Assembly: GCA_003511885.1 (NCBI GenBank)
Contig: DOIX01000295.1
Span: 1 to 28,354, forward strand
From: Cyanobacteria bacterium UBA11153
GTDB lineage: Bacteria; Cyanobacteriota; Cyanobacteriia; Cyanobacteriales; Coleofasciculaceae
Length of the DNA stretch: 28,354 nucleotides
Reading direction: 5' to 3'
Position numbers and translations under genes: made by a program. The notes under the pieces were generated by a model. The model saw only the letters and a program-made list of their open reading frames with translations, was not told the DNA's origin and ran no database searches. Shown one piece after another: positions 9,513 through 18,500 of the stretch. Positions within the stretch are counted from its first letter, which is position 1, and each line of letters begins with the position of its first letter.

Positions 9513-10802
9513 CTAAATGCTTCTAAATCCAGACCAATTAGTCTGGATAGTACCAGGAATTTGGTTGGGATTGAAAGCAAAAGTCCCTAACTCTAACTCT
9601 TTCCCCTGTAACTCAATCGTCGCCGTAAACTGTTCGTCCAAATTTGCACTTAACCGCACCACCATATAACAATCATCAGTTTCCAGCACTTTATTGTACA
9701 AAACACTATTAATATCCTTGACTTGCAACCGGATACCCTTGGGTAAAAAACCACCCGACTCCCTACCCAAAATTAACAGTAATGACCACCGGGGAATTGA
9801 CTCATCAGAAGTAGGAGGTAACGCCCAAATTCCCGCCAAAATCTCTAAATGTATCTCCCCTAGATAGATTTTTCGACAATTACCAGAAGCTTGGGGAGGG
9901 ATATTAATACCCCGCTCCCTCAATTGTGCGATCGCTGTATCAAAAGATTGAGTGTAACGAAAACCTGATGCAGCAGCAGCTACTAATGGTGCTGGAAGTC
10001 CCCAGCCCAAATTTCGAGTTAATTCATCAATTTCACCCCCCAACCAGAGAGCAACATTTATCACTTGTTTAACTAAAGATGGTCGTAATTCTGCTTGAGA
10101 ATCATCCATCTGCGATCTGTTTTCTGTCTCCTTGTCAATCCCTGGTGTATTTGATGAATAATCATCAATCTGTGGCGTATTTTCTGTATGGTTATCAATC
10201 TCTGATGTATTTCCTGAATCTACTGGCAAAAGAATCGCACTCGGAGCCAAATAACGCGAGTAAAACAACAAATGATTCATCTCACTATCAAACAAAGATA
10301 GCGGTAACTGATAACCCCCCTCACCACCAGCCTCTAAATTAACCGCACTCCGAGCATTAACCAACTCATCATACTGCAAAAAACCACGCAAAATTACCCT
10401 TTCCTCCTCTTCCAAAACCTCCACCACCACATAAAAATGACCAACTAAATCCGGTAAATCCACCACTACTTTCGGTACTAACACTTTATCTCCCAATTCC
10501 TCAACTACCAGCAAACAAACCTTAAACTCACCAACCTTCAGATTACAAACAGCCTCAGTCATATTGACAGATTCAAACAACGAACAACTATCCCGATTTA
10601 CAGATAAATCTGGATATCGTTGCTTCACCCATCTTTCAAAACCAATCAGCGCCAGACTATTCAAATATATTTGCCACTGATGCGCCTCATCAGTGACTCG
10701 CTTACTAATCTTTACCGCTTCCTCAAAATCCTCTGCTTCCAGCCAAATAGATTCTGGTAATAATTGAGAAAACTTAGTTTTATTTTTTGCGTAACTAACC
10801 AT
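9513..10802 (-). CDS. DUF1822 family protein
   Basis: A 429-residue soluble protein; AGGAGA lies 6 bases before its ATG. The N-terminal half (residues about 1-195) carries the hallmarks I recall for DUF1822: LPESIWLEAEDFEEA, QWQIYLNSLALIGFERWV, the alternating strands VVVDLPDLVGHFYVVVEV and a YLAPSAILLP end. A hydrophilic linker (198-237) contains four 10-residue repeats. The C-terminal half (about 245-429) has a helix pair and then beta-rich segments ending NPNQIPGTIQTNWSGF. DUF1822 genes commonly sit between sigma-like and CHAT-CHASE2 genes in cyanobacteria, as here; molecular function is unknown. It may bridge the regulator and the membrane receptor, but that is only an inference from gene order. 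Confidence 0.8.
   Translation of the reverse strand: MVSYAKNKTKFSQLLPESIWLEAEDFEEAVKISKRVTDEAHQWQIYLNSLALIGFERWVKQRYPDLSVNRDSCSLFESVNMTEAVCNLKVGEFKVCLLVVEELGDKVLVPKVVVDLPDLVGHFYVVVEVLEEEERVILRGFLQYDELVNARSAVNLEAGGEGGYQLPLSLFDSEMNHLLFYSRYLAPSAILLPVDSGNTSEIDNHTENTPQIDDYSSNTPGIDKETENRSQMDDSQAELRPSLVKQVINVALWLGGEIDELTRNLGWGLPAPLVAAAASGFRYTQSFDTAIAQLRERGINIPPQASGNCRKIYLGEIHLEILAGIWALPPTSDESIPRWSLLLILGRESGGFLPKGIRLQVKDINSVLYNKVLETDDCYMVVRLSANLDEQFTATIELQGKELELGTFAFNPNQIPGTIQTNWSGFRSI
10092..10211 (-). repeat. Four 30-bp coding repeats in the DUF1822 linker
   Basis: Residues 198-237 read as four decapeptides with the pattern N-T/R-x-x-I/M-D-x-x-x-x (NTSEIDNHTE, NTPQIDDYSS, NTPGIDKETE, NRSQMDDSQA). 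This is a flexible acidic linker grown by tandem duplication. Confidence 0.8.
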
Positions 10803-10886
10803 GACAGTTCTCCTGTTGCCAACTAATTATCATTTAACTCAGACACTCCCACACTAGATAATTTACAGATACCAATTTGCCGAAAA

Positions 10887-12350
10887 TCAGCTTATCAAAT
10901 TTGAAGTAGATCGGCTTATACTATCAAGATGTTCACAGAGTAATTTAGCATAAGTGCTACTACGCTGTTGAGATCTCGCGTTCAATTCTGCTGCTGCATT
11001 ATCGAAAAATTCCCCATCCACAAAAAACTCCAAATGCTGGACTAAATTACTTAAATAGTGTACCTCCGGCGGAATTTCCGTTAAACCTAATTCTCTAGCC
11101 CTTTTTAAAATACTGCTGAGGAGTCTATCTAAAGTCCGAAACCGCACTTGAGTTAATAGTTTTGTGGGCTGTAACACCCGACTAAATTGACACTGAGTCA
11201 TGCCAAACTGCTGGGCAATTTGACTTTGAGACATACCCTGACAATAGAATAGTTGTAGCCAAGGAATGAAGTTGCCAGCAAAAGCCACATACTTTCTACT
11301 TTTCTGTAACTCAGCCATGCGATCGCAAATTCCCTGTTCAATCCCCCATATCAACGCCTCTCTTAATTGATTACTAACAAAATCCAACAATTCATTTTTT
11401 TCTTCTCGATCTGGGTCAAGAGATGAATTAGGATCTGGTATATCTCTCTCAATATCTTCTCCAGTATCAGGATGGCTTACCACAAGAGGTATTATATTCT
11501 GAGGATAACCCATCTCCCTGGAAATTCTCTCCTGACGGACGAATACTGCTATCCTTTCTAATTTCCTCCTAAGTTCACTTGGAGAATTAATCCTGATACC
11601 TTGGGCTTGCAAAAGCCGCAGCATTTCTGTCAATTGATCTCTTGAAGGATCTGGACATCTTCCCGATTGTCTTTGGTTGCGTCTATCTCGACGGTAGACA
11701 CGATGAAAGACTTCTAGGATCTGGCGATTTTCCCCTTCTAAATGTTCCGGTTTAGCTCGATTCAGCAGCGCCCAATCACTTAACAAACAAAGACCATACT
11801 CCTGCGACAAATGGTTTTTTAATTCAGAATTTCTGTGCGTAAGAGTGTATGTCCAATTGGTGAGACTTTGGGACTTCGCATTTTGCTGAAAAGTGCGCAA
11901 CACCTCAACAGTGAAAAAATTGTACCTACTTTCCTGAGTTTCACCATTGTTATTCAGAATCAGTTGACTTGTTCCCTCATCGTTCAAAATAATTAAAGAT
12001 TGTCCATCATCATTAAGAACTATGGGGAGGATATCTTCTACACGCAAGTAATACTCAGACCTGTATTTTTGCACCAACCTTCTCACAGCACTCAGAATAT
12101 CGTGAGAGATATAGCATCTAAGACACAAACCTGCGATCGCACGGGTTAAATCATCAATCCCATTATCCCGTTCGCGGAATTGGGATAGTAAGAAATTTCG
12201 CACCAATTGATTCTCCTGGTTTGATAACTCTTCCGCATCGACAAACTTAGGAAATTGCCTGTGAAAGAAATCCCTAGCCCCAGTAATTGTGTACCCTTGA
12301 CTGACAGAATTTATTCTGATAATTGTCCAATATCTCGATGGCTCTACCAT
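10887..12350 (-). CDS. Sigma-factor-like HTH regulator
   Basis: A 487-residue protein without membrane segments. The best-supported element is a helix-turn-helix at about 371-395 (GMSQSQIAQQFGMTQCQFSR) preceded by an amphipathic helix, which resembles sigma-70 region 4 or a sigma-like activator. The region before it, about 315-370, is helical and region-2/3-like at most. The N-terminal 100 residues are helical. Residues 108-139 hold three decapeptide repeats around LND-DG, LND-EG and LNN-NG. It is the first gene of the - strand series followed by DUF1822 at 84 bases, an order I recall from other cyanobacteria where the protein is annotated as a sigma-70-like factor. Whether it binds RNA polymerase is unproven; canonical region 2 motifs are not obvious. 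Confidence 0.65.
   Translation of the reverse strand: MVEPSRYWTIIRINSVSQGYTITGARDFFHRQFPKFVDAEELSNQENQLVRNFLLSQFRERDNGIDDLTRAIAGLCLRCYISHDILSAVRRLVQKYRSEYYLRVEDILPIVLNDDGQSLIILNDEGTSQLILNNNGETQESRYNFFTVEVLRTFQQNAKSQSLTNWTYTLTHRNSELKNHLSQEYGLCLLSDWALLNRAKPEHLEGENRQILEVFHRVYRRDRRNQRQSGRCPDPSRDQLTEMLRLLQAQGIRINSPSELRRKLERIAVFVRQERISREMGYPQNIIPLVVSHPDTGEDIERDIPDPNSSLDPDREEKNELLDFVSNQLREALIWGIEQGICDRMAELQKSRKYVAFAGNFIPWLQLFYCQGMSQSQIAQQFGMTQCQFSRVLQPTKLLTQVRFRTLDRLLSSILKRARELGLTEIPPEVHYLSNLVQHLEFFVDGEFFDNAAAELNARSQQRSSTYAKLLCEHLDSISRSTSNLIS
11934..12029 (-). repeat. Three coding microrepeats in the sigma-like gene
   Basis: Residues about 108-139 read as three similar decapeptides (PIVLNDDGQS, IILNDEGTS, LILNNNGET). 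The DNA copies (AATGATGATGG-like, with variants) suggest slippage or tandem duplication. Confidence 0.7.
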
Positions 12351-12586
12351 GGTTCATGCTCTTACCCTATGATTGACTACATTCTTTCACCCTTTCCTAG
12401 AGTACAACTCAAGGTCAAGTTTGAATAGATTAGCAACATCGCAGTTGGCGAAAGGAGTGCCGATACCAAGTTGCAGCCTCAGCTCAAACTTTGTTCTTGC
12501 CCATTTCCCTCCCATTCATAAATAGGTGTCAGGATTTTGAGGTTATGCAGTTGCTTGGGAATCGTGGCAGTATTGTCATTGACACT

Positions 12587-12607
12587 CCCCTGACTTCTAG
12601 TCAGGGG
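12587..12607. mobile_element. Possible solo IS200/IS605-type end hairpin
   Basis: CCCCTGAC, a 5-nt loop and GTCAGGGG form a perfect 8-bp stem, embedded in TGACACT...GATTCTTT. I recall this arrangement from ends of TnpB-bearing IS200/IS605 elements in cyanobacteria. No transposase is nearby, so it would be a leftover or MITE-like end. Confidence 0.35.
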
Positions 12608-12700
12608 ATTCTTTAATCATCGACAAAACTTGCTCTACCAGGGTTTCCCCAAGCAAACAGCGGTTAGGAGACAGAGAGATTAGTAGGGGTGTTAGCGTTA

Positions 12701-12733
12701 GCGAAGCTTGGCGTTAGCCTAGCTTCGCGAAGC
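12701..12733. repeat. Overlapping alternative hairpins around GCTTCGCGAAGC
   Basis: A 12-bp stem with one mismatch pairs 12701-12712 with 12717-12728 (loop GTTA). A second perfect 12-nt palindrome occupies 12722-12733. They share bases and cannot form together. GCGTTAGC is also repeated directly just upstream. This looks like a dispersed cyanobacterial palindromic repeat. Confidence 0.55.
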
Positions 12734-12902
12734 CTAGCATTCGGGCGATCAACAATCGCTGAAAACCATAGATATTGTATCCGAATGCTTCACCCTTTCC
12801 ACGATCTCGAAACACGCTATATACTATAGTTTATATTTTGGAGAAGTCTAATTGTCGTCAATCTTAAATCCATTAACTTTAGTCGTTTAGAGGGAGATAA
12901 AT

Positions 12903-12926
12903 AAAAAAAATGATAAGTTTATCTCC
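12903..12926 (-). terminator. Short terminator-like hairpin after the M50 gene
   Basis: Read on the - strand, GATAA/TTATC pairs across a short loop and is followed by ATTTTTTTT, about 23 bases after the M50 stop. The stem is only about 5 bp, so the call is tentative. A larger inverted repeat (GGAGATAAA at 12893, TTTATCTCC at 12918) encloses it. Confidence 0.4.
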
Positions 12927-12948
12927 TGAGAATTGCTCCAGAGATACT

Positions 12949-13572
12949 TTAGCTAAAGCACCCACCAACTGAGGTAATAAACTGGCAAATAATCCCATCA
13001 ACAAGCAAACTCAAACTGTCAGAAAAGCCACCTGTAAAAAGAATGGCTAAAGCCAACAAGCCAAATGGACTATGTTCTAATTGTTTTAATTCAGGGAAGA
13101 ATTCGCTACAGATATGAAAGCCATCAAGGGGTGGGATGGGTAGCAGGTTGAACAGAAACAAACTTAAATTGATATATGCTCCCAAATGGAGGAATTCAGA
13201 ACTTAACCAAGCACCAGAAGAAAGACTAAAGTTATGATTGAGAAGAATAACAAAAAGAATTCCCAAGCATAAATTTAATATTGGACCTGCTGCTGATACC
13301 AAAATATTACTAATCTTTTTATGACGAAATCGGGCGGGATTGATGGGCATTTGTCCCCAAGCTATACCAGCTAGACAAAGAAAGATAATTGATTCCCATC
13401 CCATGTGAACGACGGGATTTAAAGTTAAATGACCTGTACGTTTTGGAGTATCATCACCTTGGCTTAAAGCTACAAAGCCATGGGCGAGTTCGTGTAAGGT
13501 GATGGAAATGACTACAATTAGAATAGTTCTGAGAAAGAAAATGGGGTTGGTTAATAGGGTTTCAAATAACAT
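12949..13572 (-). CDS. M50-family site-2-type membrane metalloprotease
   Basis: A 207-residue, strongly hydrophobic protein with the two signatures of the M50 family: HELAH at 27-31 (two zinc-binding His and the catalytic Glu) inside the first membrane segment, and LLPIPPLDG at about 143-151 supplying the third ligand (D150). Membrane segments lie at about 12-32, 62-75, 90-112, 128-146 and 170-195. There is no PDZ or CBS domain, so it is a minimal member like those of the small bacterial subgroup. Such enzymes cleave membrane proteins within the bilayer, often anti-sigma factors. It ends with a GxxxC-type tail of no known meaning. GAGGT precedes the ATG. A diverged copy of the shared promoter-like motif lies 42 bases upstream of the start. 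Confidence 0.9.
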   Translation of the reverse strand: MLFETLLTNPIFFLRTILIVVISITLHELAHGFVALSQGDDTPKRTGHLTLNPVVHMGWESIIFLCLAGIAWGQMPINPARFRHKKISNILVSAAGPILNLCLGILFVILLNHNFSLSSGAWLSSEFLHLGAYINLSLFLFNLLPIPPLDGFHICSEFFPELKQLEHSPFGLLALAILFTGGFSDSLSLLVDGIICQFITSVGGCFS

Positions 13573-13613
13573 GGGATTACCTCATCAAGTAGATAAAACA
13601 GAATCTTGTAATG

Positions 13614-13647
13614 TTTAATAGATGTGAAAAAAATGGAGTTATTTAGT
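13614..13647 (-). promoter_or_regulatory. Promoter-like motif, copy A (diverged)
   Basis: On the - strand, ACTAAATAACTCC and, 22 bases on, TCTATTAAA match the two boxes of the other copies with the same spacing. It lies 42 bases upstream of the M50 start. Confidence 0.45.
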
Positions 13648-13675
13648 TTTGGGAAATAAATATCTGGAGATAAAA

Positions 13676-14962
13676 TTAAGGTGAGGCTTGCACATCAGGT
13701 TGCCCTGACAGATTATTCAAAAGGTAAATAACTGCGGCTAGTCCGATAAGTCCTTCCACTTGTTCCTTAATTTCATTAGCTTTCTCCTTCCCCGCATCAG
13801 TTTTTACTTGACTAAGTTCATCAAAAATTTTCGCCCACTCACCGTTATTAAATGCTTGCCTAGCCGCACTCAAATGCTTCTCATCGTTGGCGGTATCTTT
13901 AATTGATTTAGCTTGTTCTTTGCCATAGTCAGTTGTCACCTTATTTGCTGATTCAATGGCTTTATTCCATTCACTGTTATCAAGTGCAGTCCTCGCCGCA
14001 CTTAAATACTTTTCATCACTGGCTTTTGCGATAATTGACTCAGCTTGGGACTTTCCGGCATTGGTTGTTACTTTGTTGGCTGATTGAATGGCTTGATTCC
14101 ATTGACTGTTATTCAGTGCAGTTTTAGCTGTAAGTAAATAACTGGCATCATCTTTTATGGGTTTGACTTTTTGGATCCAATACTGAGTTCTGATTTGGTT
14201 AGCTTCAGTAATTACTCTGTCCCACTGACTATTATCTAGTCCATCTTTAGCATTTTGATAGTAGTTTTGGTTGCCATTCCATTCAGTCTGCCAATATTCG
14301 CTGCGTTTCTGGGCTTTTTGATAAACTGGGACAGTTTCGGGAATTGCTTTTGCCCAATCTTGTGCTATTTTTATTTCTCCTAACTGATATTGTACTTCAG
14401 CTCTATTAAGGATTTCATTAGACCATTGCACGATAAGTTCTTGTGCTTGTGCGTAGATTTCTGAGTCGAGAGTATTTTCAATTTTTTTACCCGCTTCAAT
14501 GGCATTGATGAATTGGTCGCTTGCGGCTGACTTTTTCGCATTGGCAAGTAATTGCACAGCTAGAGACTTTTGGCAGTCTCTCAGTAAACTATTGACTTCA
14601 AGAGAAAATCTTTGGTTATCTTGTGGGGAAATTAATTGGTTATTTTGTGGAAAATTTTGGGATTGTTGGATACAGTATTCAAATTGACCTGTTCCTCGTA
14701 ACTTCTGGATGTCAAGCTGGAGAGATTGCAGTTCACCTCGCAGTTTATCTTGCAGTTTATTGTTTTGCCATTGTTTATATCCTAGAAAACCACCACCCAC
14801 TACCAAACTAGCAGTAACAACGGTAATTAATCCTATTAATAGGGGAGATTTATTTCTAGGTGAATTAGGGGGAGGAGTTGGTTGGGTTGGTGAGTTGTAC
14901 CAAACGTTAGGAGTTTGGGTTGGAGTTTGGGAAGGGTTGGTTGAAGTATTAGTGCCATTCAT
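13676..14962 (-). CDS. Single-pass membrane protein with four 43-residue repeats
   Basis: A 428-residue protein I do not recognise. Residues 1-38 are Thr/Pro/Asn-rich and disordered. One membrane helix (about 41-62, LLIGLITVVT then a Gly-rich stretch) is followed by a helical, coiled-coil-prone region (70-230). Four tandem repeats then lie at about 234-274, 275-318, 319-362 and 363-404, each with an A-x-x-A-L-x-N-S-x-W core, an A-x-x-S-A-N-K-V segment and a K/Q-rich helix. A short hydrophobic tail follows (LIGLAAVIYLLNNL). The repeats resemble TPR-like helical hairpins, which suggests a protein-binding scaffold on the outer face of the plasma membrane. No good Shine-Dalgarno is seen before the ATG. 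A promoter-like motif lies 58 bases upstream, the same distance as for the secreted protein at 20475. Confidence 0.75.
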   Translation of the reverse strand: MNGTNTSTNPSQTPTQTPNVWYNSPTQPTPPPNSPRNKSPLLIGLITVVTASLVVGGGFLGYKQWQNNKLQDKLRGELQSLQLDIQKLRGTGQFEYCIQQSQNFPQNNQLISPQDNQRFSLEVNSLLRDCQKSLAVQLLANAKKSAASDQFINAIEAGKKIENTLDSEIYAQAQELIVQWSNEILNRAEVQYQLGEIKIAQDWAKAIPETVPVYQKAQKRSEYWQTEWNGNQNYYQNAKDGLDNSQWDRVITEANQIRTQYWIQKVKPIKDDASYLLTAKTALNNSQWNQAIQSANKVTTNAGKSQAESIIAKASDEKYLSAARTALDNSEWNKAIESANKVTTDYGKEQAKSIKDTANDEKHLSAARQAFNNGEWAKIFDELSQVKTDAGKEKANEIKEQVEGLIGLAAVIYLLNNLSGQPDVQASP

Positions 14963-15019
14963 GATTTTTATTTCAGTATCGAGACTGAATCGGTTTGGGT
15001 TTAATTCTCCTTGTGTATA

Positions 15020-15053
15020 TTTAATAGATATTGGGTAAATGGAGTTATGCAGT
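15020..15053 (-). promoter_or_regulatory. Promoter-like motif, copy B
   Basis: On the - strand, ACTGCATAACTCC is followed at the fixed spacing by TCTATTAAA and then TATACACAAGGAG. The downstream box lies 58 bases from the ATG of the four-repeat membrane protein. Confidence 0.5.
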
Positions 15054-15059
15054 GGGGAA

Positions 15060-15198
15060 TGGAAGACAGGCTAATGGCTAATGGAAGACAGGCTAATGGA
15101 AGACAGGCTAATGGCTAATGGCTGATGGCTAATGGAAGACAGGCTAATGGTTAATGGCTGATGGCTGATGGCTGATGGCTGATGGCTAATGGCTGATT
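15060..15198. repeat. Heptanucleotide tandem array (ATGGCTA/ATGGCTG)
   Basis: About 140 bases built from GGCTAAT and GGCTGAT heptamers, interspersed with three AAGACAGGCTAATGG units. This is a cyanobacterial STRR-type array. The rest of the gap to 15551 holds the palindromic element at 15315 and no gene. Confidence 0.85.
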
Positions 15199-15314
15199 TG
15201 ATAATTTTTCTATTCCCCAATCAGGGTGAAGCATACGGATATGAAAATCTTGGTTAAAGACAAATGTTATCCCCTTTAACTCATAACTTGCATCATTGTC
15301 AGTAAGCTAGAAAA

Positions 15315-15507
15315 CCCGCCGTAGAATTAATTCTACGGCTCATAGCTTAAGTCCATTAAAATGGACTGAAATTATTATTCTAGTCAGTTTTAACTGACTT
15401 AAGCTATTAGGCAGTGGTTTGAACCACTGCCGGGTTATCGCTACTGCTGCAAGTTATCAGTTTTAACTGACTTCAGCTATTAGCCAGTGGTTAAAACCAC
15501 TGGCGGG
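15315..15507. repeat. Multi-hairpin palindromic element 1
   Basis: Six consecutive palindromes: a perfect 20-nt one at 15319-15338, then 15350-15367, 15382-15399, 15410-15431 (10-bp stem), one around 15457-15470, and 15483-15504 (10-bp stem). Conserved linkers CTCATAGC and AGCTATTAG separate them, and the element is bounded by CCCGCC and GGCGGG. The last two hairpins duplicate the previous pair. It lies 45 bases after the stop of the RTX protease. A second element of the same plan is at 20337. Confidence 0.85.
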
Positions 15508-15551
15508 TTGTTGATAAGCGTGAAAAATGTAAGTTTAGACGCAGCTTGATA

Positions 15552-18500
15552 TTAGACAACAACAATGTCGCTGCTAATTAAATTAAGTCCAGTGGAAAGT
15601 TTAGCAAACTGTACTTGGGAGGATGCACCAATACCATCAGCATCGAAGAATAGTCCTCCGGTGGAGGAGTTATAAATAAAGCGATCGCTAGTATCTGAAG
15701 CGCCGGACCCAATGATAAACTGACTGGAGAATAGTGCGCCTAGGTTTAATCCACCACCAAAGCCACTCGCGGAGACGAGGAGTTTATCACCCTGTTGCGA
15801 GATAAAATCGGTGATGGTATCAATTCCTTCGTAGCGGGAATTGAAGACAAATTTATCTGCATCAGCACCTCCGGTAAGGATGTCGTTACCGAAACCACCG
15901 ACGAGGGTATCGTTACCAGCGTTACCGATGAGGGTGTCGTTTCCATCTCCACCACTGAGGTAATTGTTGTAGCTATTACCGCTGATACTATTATTAAGAC
16001 TATTACCATAGCCAGAGTAAGCTGTACCTGTGAGGGTTAAATGCTCTATGTTATTACCGAGACTGTAGCTGACAGAAGAATAGACAGTATCAGTACCTTC
16101 ATTCAAGTATTCGGTAACTACATCTGAGGCACTATCAACACTATAGCTGTCATCACCCGTACCGCCATACATCCAGTCATTTCCAGTACCACCATCAAGA
16201 TAGTCATTCCCATTACCACCACTGAGAGTATCGTTACCACCATAGCCATAAAGGGAATCATTTCCATCTGCACCCCAAAGGTAATTGTTGTAGATATTAC
16301 CGCTAATAGTGTTATTGAGGGTATTACCATAGCCAGAGTAAGCTGTACCTGTGAGGGTTAAATTTTCCAGGTTATTTCCCAGAGTGTAGTTGACAGAAGT
16401 AGAGACGGTATCAATCCCTTCATTGAGGTTTTCGATAATAGTATCTCTAGTACTATCAACTATATAAATGTCATCTCCAGTACCACCGTACATCCGGTCA
16501 TCACCAGTACTACCATCAAGAGTATCATTGCCACCATAACCGTAGAGGGTATCATGCCCCGCTCCACCATTGAGGTAATTGTTGTAGTTATTCCCGCTGA
16601 TTGTGTTATTGAGGCTATTACCGGAACCAGAGTAAGCAGTACCTATGAGAGTTAAATTTTCTAGGTTATTTCCGAGAGTGTAGTTGATAGAAGCGGAGAC
16701 GGTATCTGTTCCCTCATTCAGGTTTTCAGTAACAACATCTCCAGTACTGTCAACTATATAGGTATCATCACCCGTACCACCATACATTGAGTCATTACCA
16801 GTACCACCACTGAGGGTATCGTTACCATTTCCACCACTGAGGGTATCATTACCAGTACCACCACTGAGGGTATCGTTACCATTTCCACCACTGAGGGTAT
16901 CGTTACCATCTCCACCACTGAGGTAATTATTTTCTCCATTACCGCTGATATTATTATTAAGACTATTACCGTAGCCAGAGTAAGCACTACCTATGAGAGT
17001 TAAATTTTCTAGGTTATTTCCTAGACTATAGTTGATAGAAGAAGAGACTGTATCAGTACCTTCATTCAAGTTTTCAGTAACAACATCTCCAGTACTGTCA
17101 ACTATATAGGTGTCATCACCTGTACCACCAAACATCGAGTCATTACCCTTTCCTCCATCAAGGGTATCATTCCCATTACCACCAATGAGAGTATCATTCC
17201 CATTATCGCCATAGAGGACATCATTGCCATCTCCACCACTGAGGGAATTGTTGAACAAATTACCCCTGATAGTGTTATTAATGCTATTACCATTACCGGA
17301 GACTGCTGCATCTGTGAGGGTTAAATTCTCTACGTTATTTCCTAGAGTGTAGTTGACAGAAGAATAAACTATATCAGTACCTTCATTCAAGTTTTCAGTC
17401 GTAACATCTCCAGTACTATCAACTATATAGGTATCATCACCCGTGCCACCAGACATCAAGTCATTACCCTTTCCTCCCTTGAGGGTGTCATTCCCATTAC
17501 CACCAAAAAGAGTATCATTACCATCATCGCCATAGAGGAAATCATTACCATCTCCACCACTGAGGTAATTATTTTCTCCATTACCGCTGATATTATTATT
17601 AAGGCTATTACCGTAGCCAGAGTAAGCAGTACCGATGAGGGTTAAATTTTCTAGGTTATTTCCTAGACTATAGTTGATAGAAGAAGAGACTGTATCAATC
17701 CCTTCATTGAAGTTTTCGGTAATAGCATCTGAGGTACTGTCAACTCCATAGGTGTCATTACCTGTACCACCAAACATGGAGTCATTGCCTACCTCACCAA
17801 TGAGGAAATCATTACCATCTCCACCAATGAGGGAATCATTGCCATTGCTACCAAGAAGAGTATCATTACCACCATTACCGTAGAGGGTATCATTACCATC
17901 TCCACCAATGAGCAAATTGTCGTAGCCATTACCACTGATACTATTATTAAGGTTATTACCGTAGCCGTAGTAGGCGCTACCTGTGAGGGTTAAGTTTTCC
18001 AGGTTATTTTCTAGGGTGTAGCCGATAGAAGAATAGACGGTATCAGTACCCTGATTCAAGTTTTCAGTGACAAAATCCCCGTAACTGTCAACTACATAGG
18101 TGTCATTGCCAGTACCTCCGTACATCGAGTCATTACCAGTGCCGCCATCGAGGTAGTCATTGCCGAAGTCACCACTGAGGGTATCGTTACCACCATAGCC
18201 GTAGAGGGTATCGTTACCATCTCCACCAGAGAGATAATTGTTGTAGTCATTACCGATGATAGTGTTATTCAGGCTGTTACCATAGCCGAAGTAGGCGCTA
18301 CCTGTAAGATTTAAGTTCTCTATGTTATAGGCCAGGCTGTAGCTGATAGAGGAATAAACTCTATCAATTCCCCCATCAAAGTATTCAGTAATAACATCCC
18401 CAGTACTGTCAACTACATAAGTATCATTACCTGCACCACCAGACATAGAGTCATTACCAGTGCCGCCATCAAGGTAGTCATTGCCAACAAAACCACCAGA

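Larger units (their letters stand above)
12351..12948. other. 598-base gap with mobile-element debris
   Basis: No credible gene was found on either strand. The gap holds a perfect 8-bp hairpin (12587-12607), a structured repeat around GCTTCGCGAAGC (12701-12733), and a short terminator-like hairpin near the M50 gene. Promoter sequences for the sigma-like gene should lie in 12360-12450, but I see no convincing boxes. Confidence 0.6.

Noticed and set aside
15315..15507. Element 1 as a simple intrinsic terminator for the RTX gene
   Set aside because: No T runs follow the stems on either strand and there are six hairpins in series, so a repeat element explains it better; it may still affect transcript ends.
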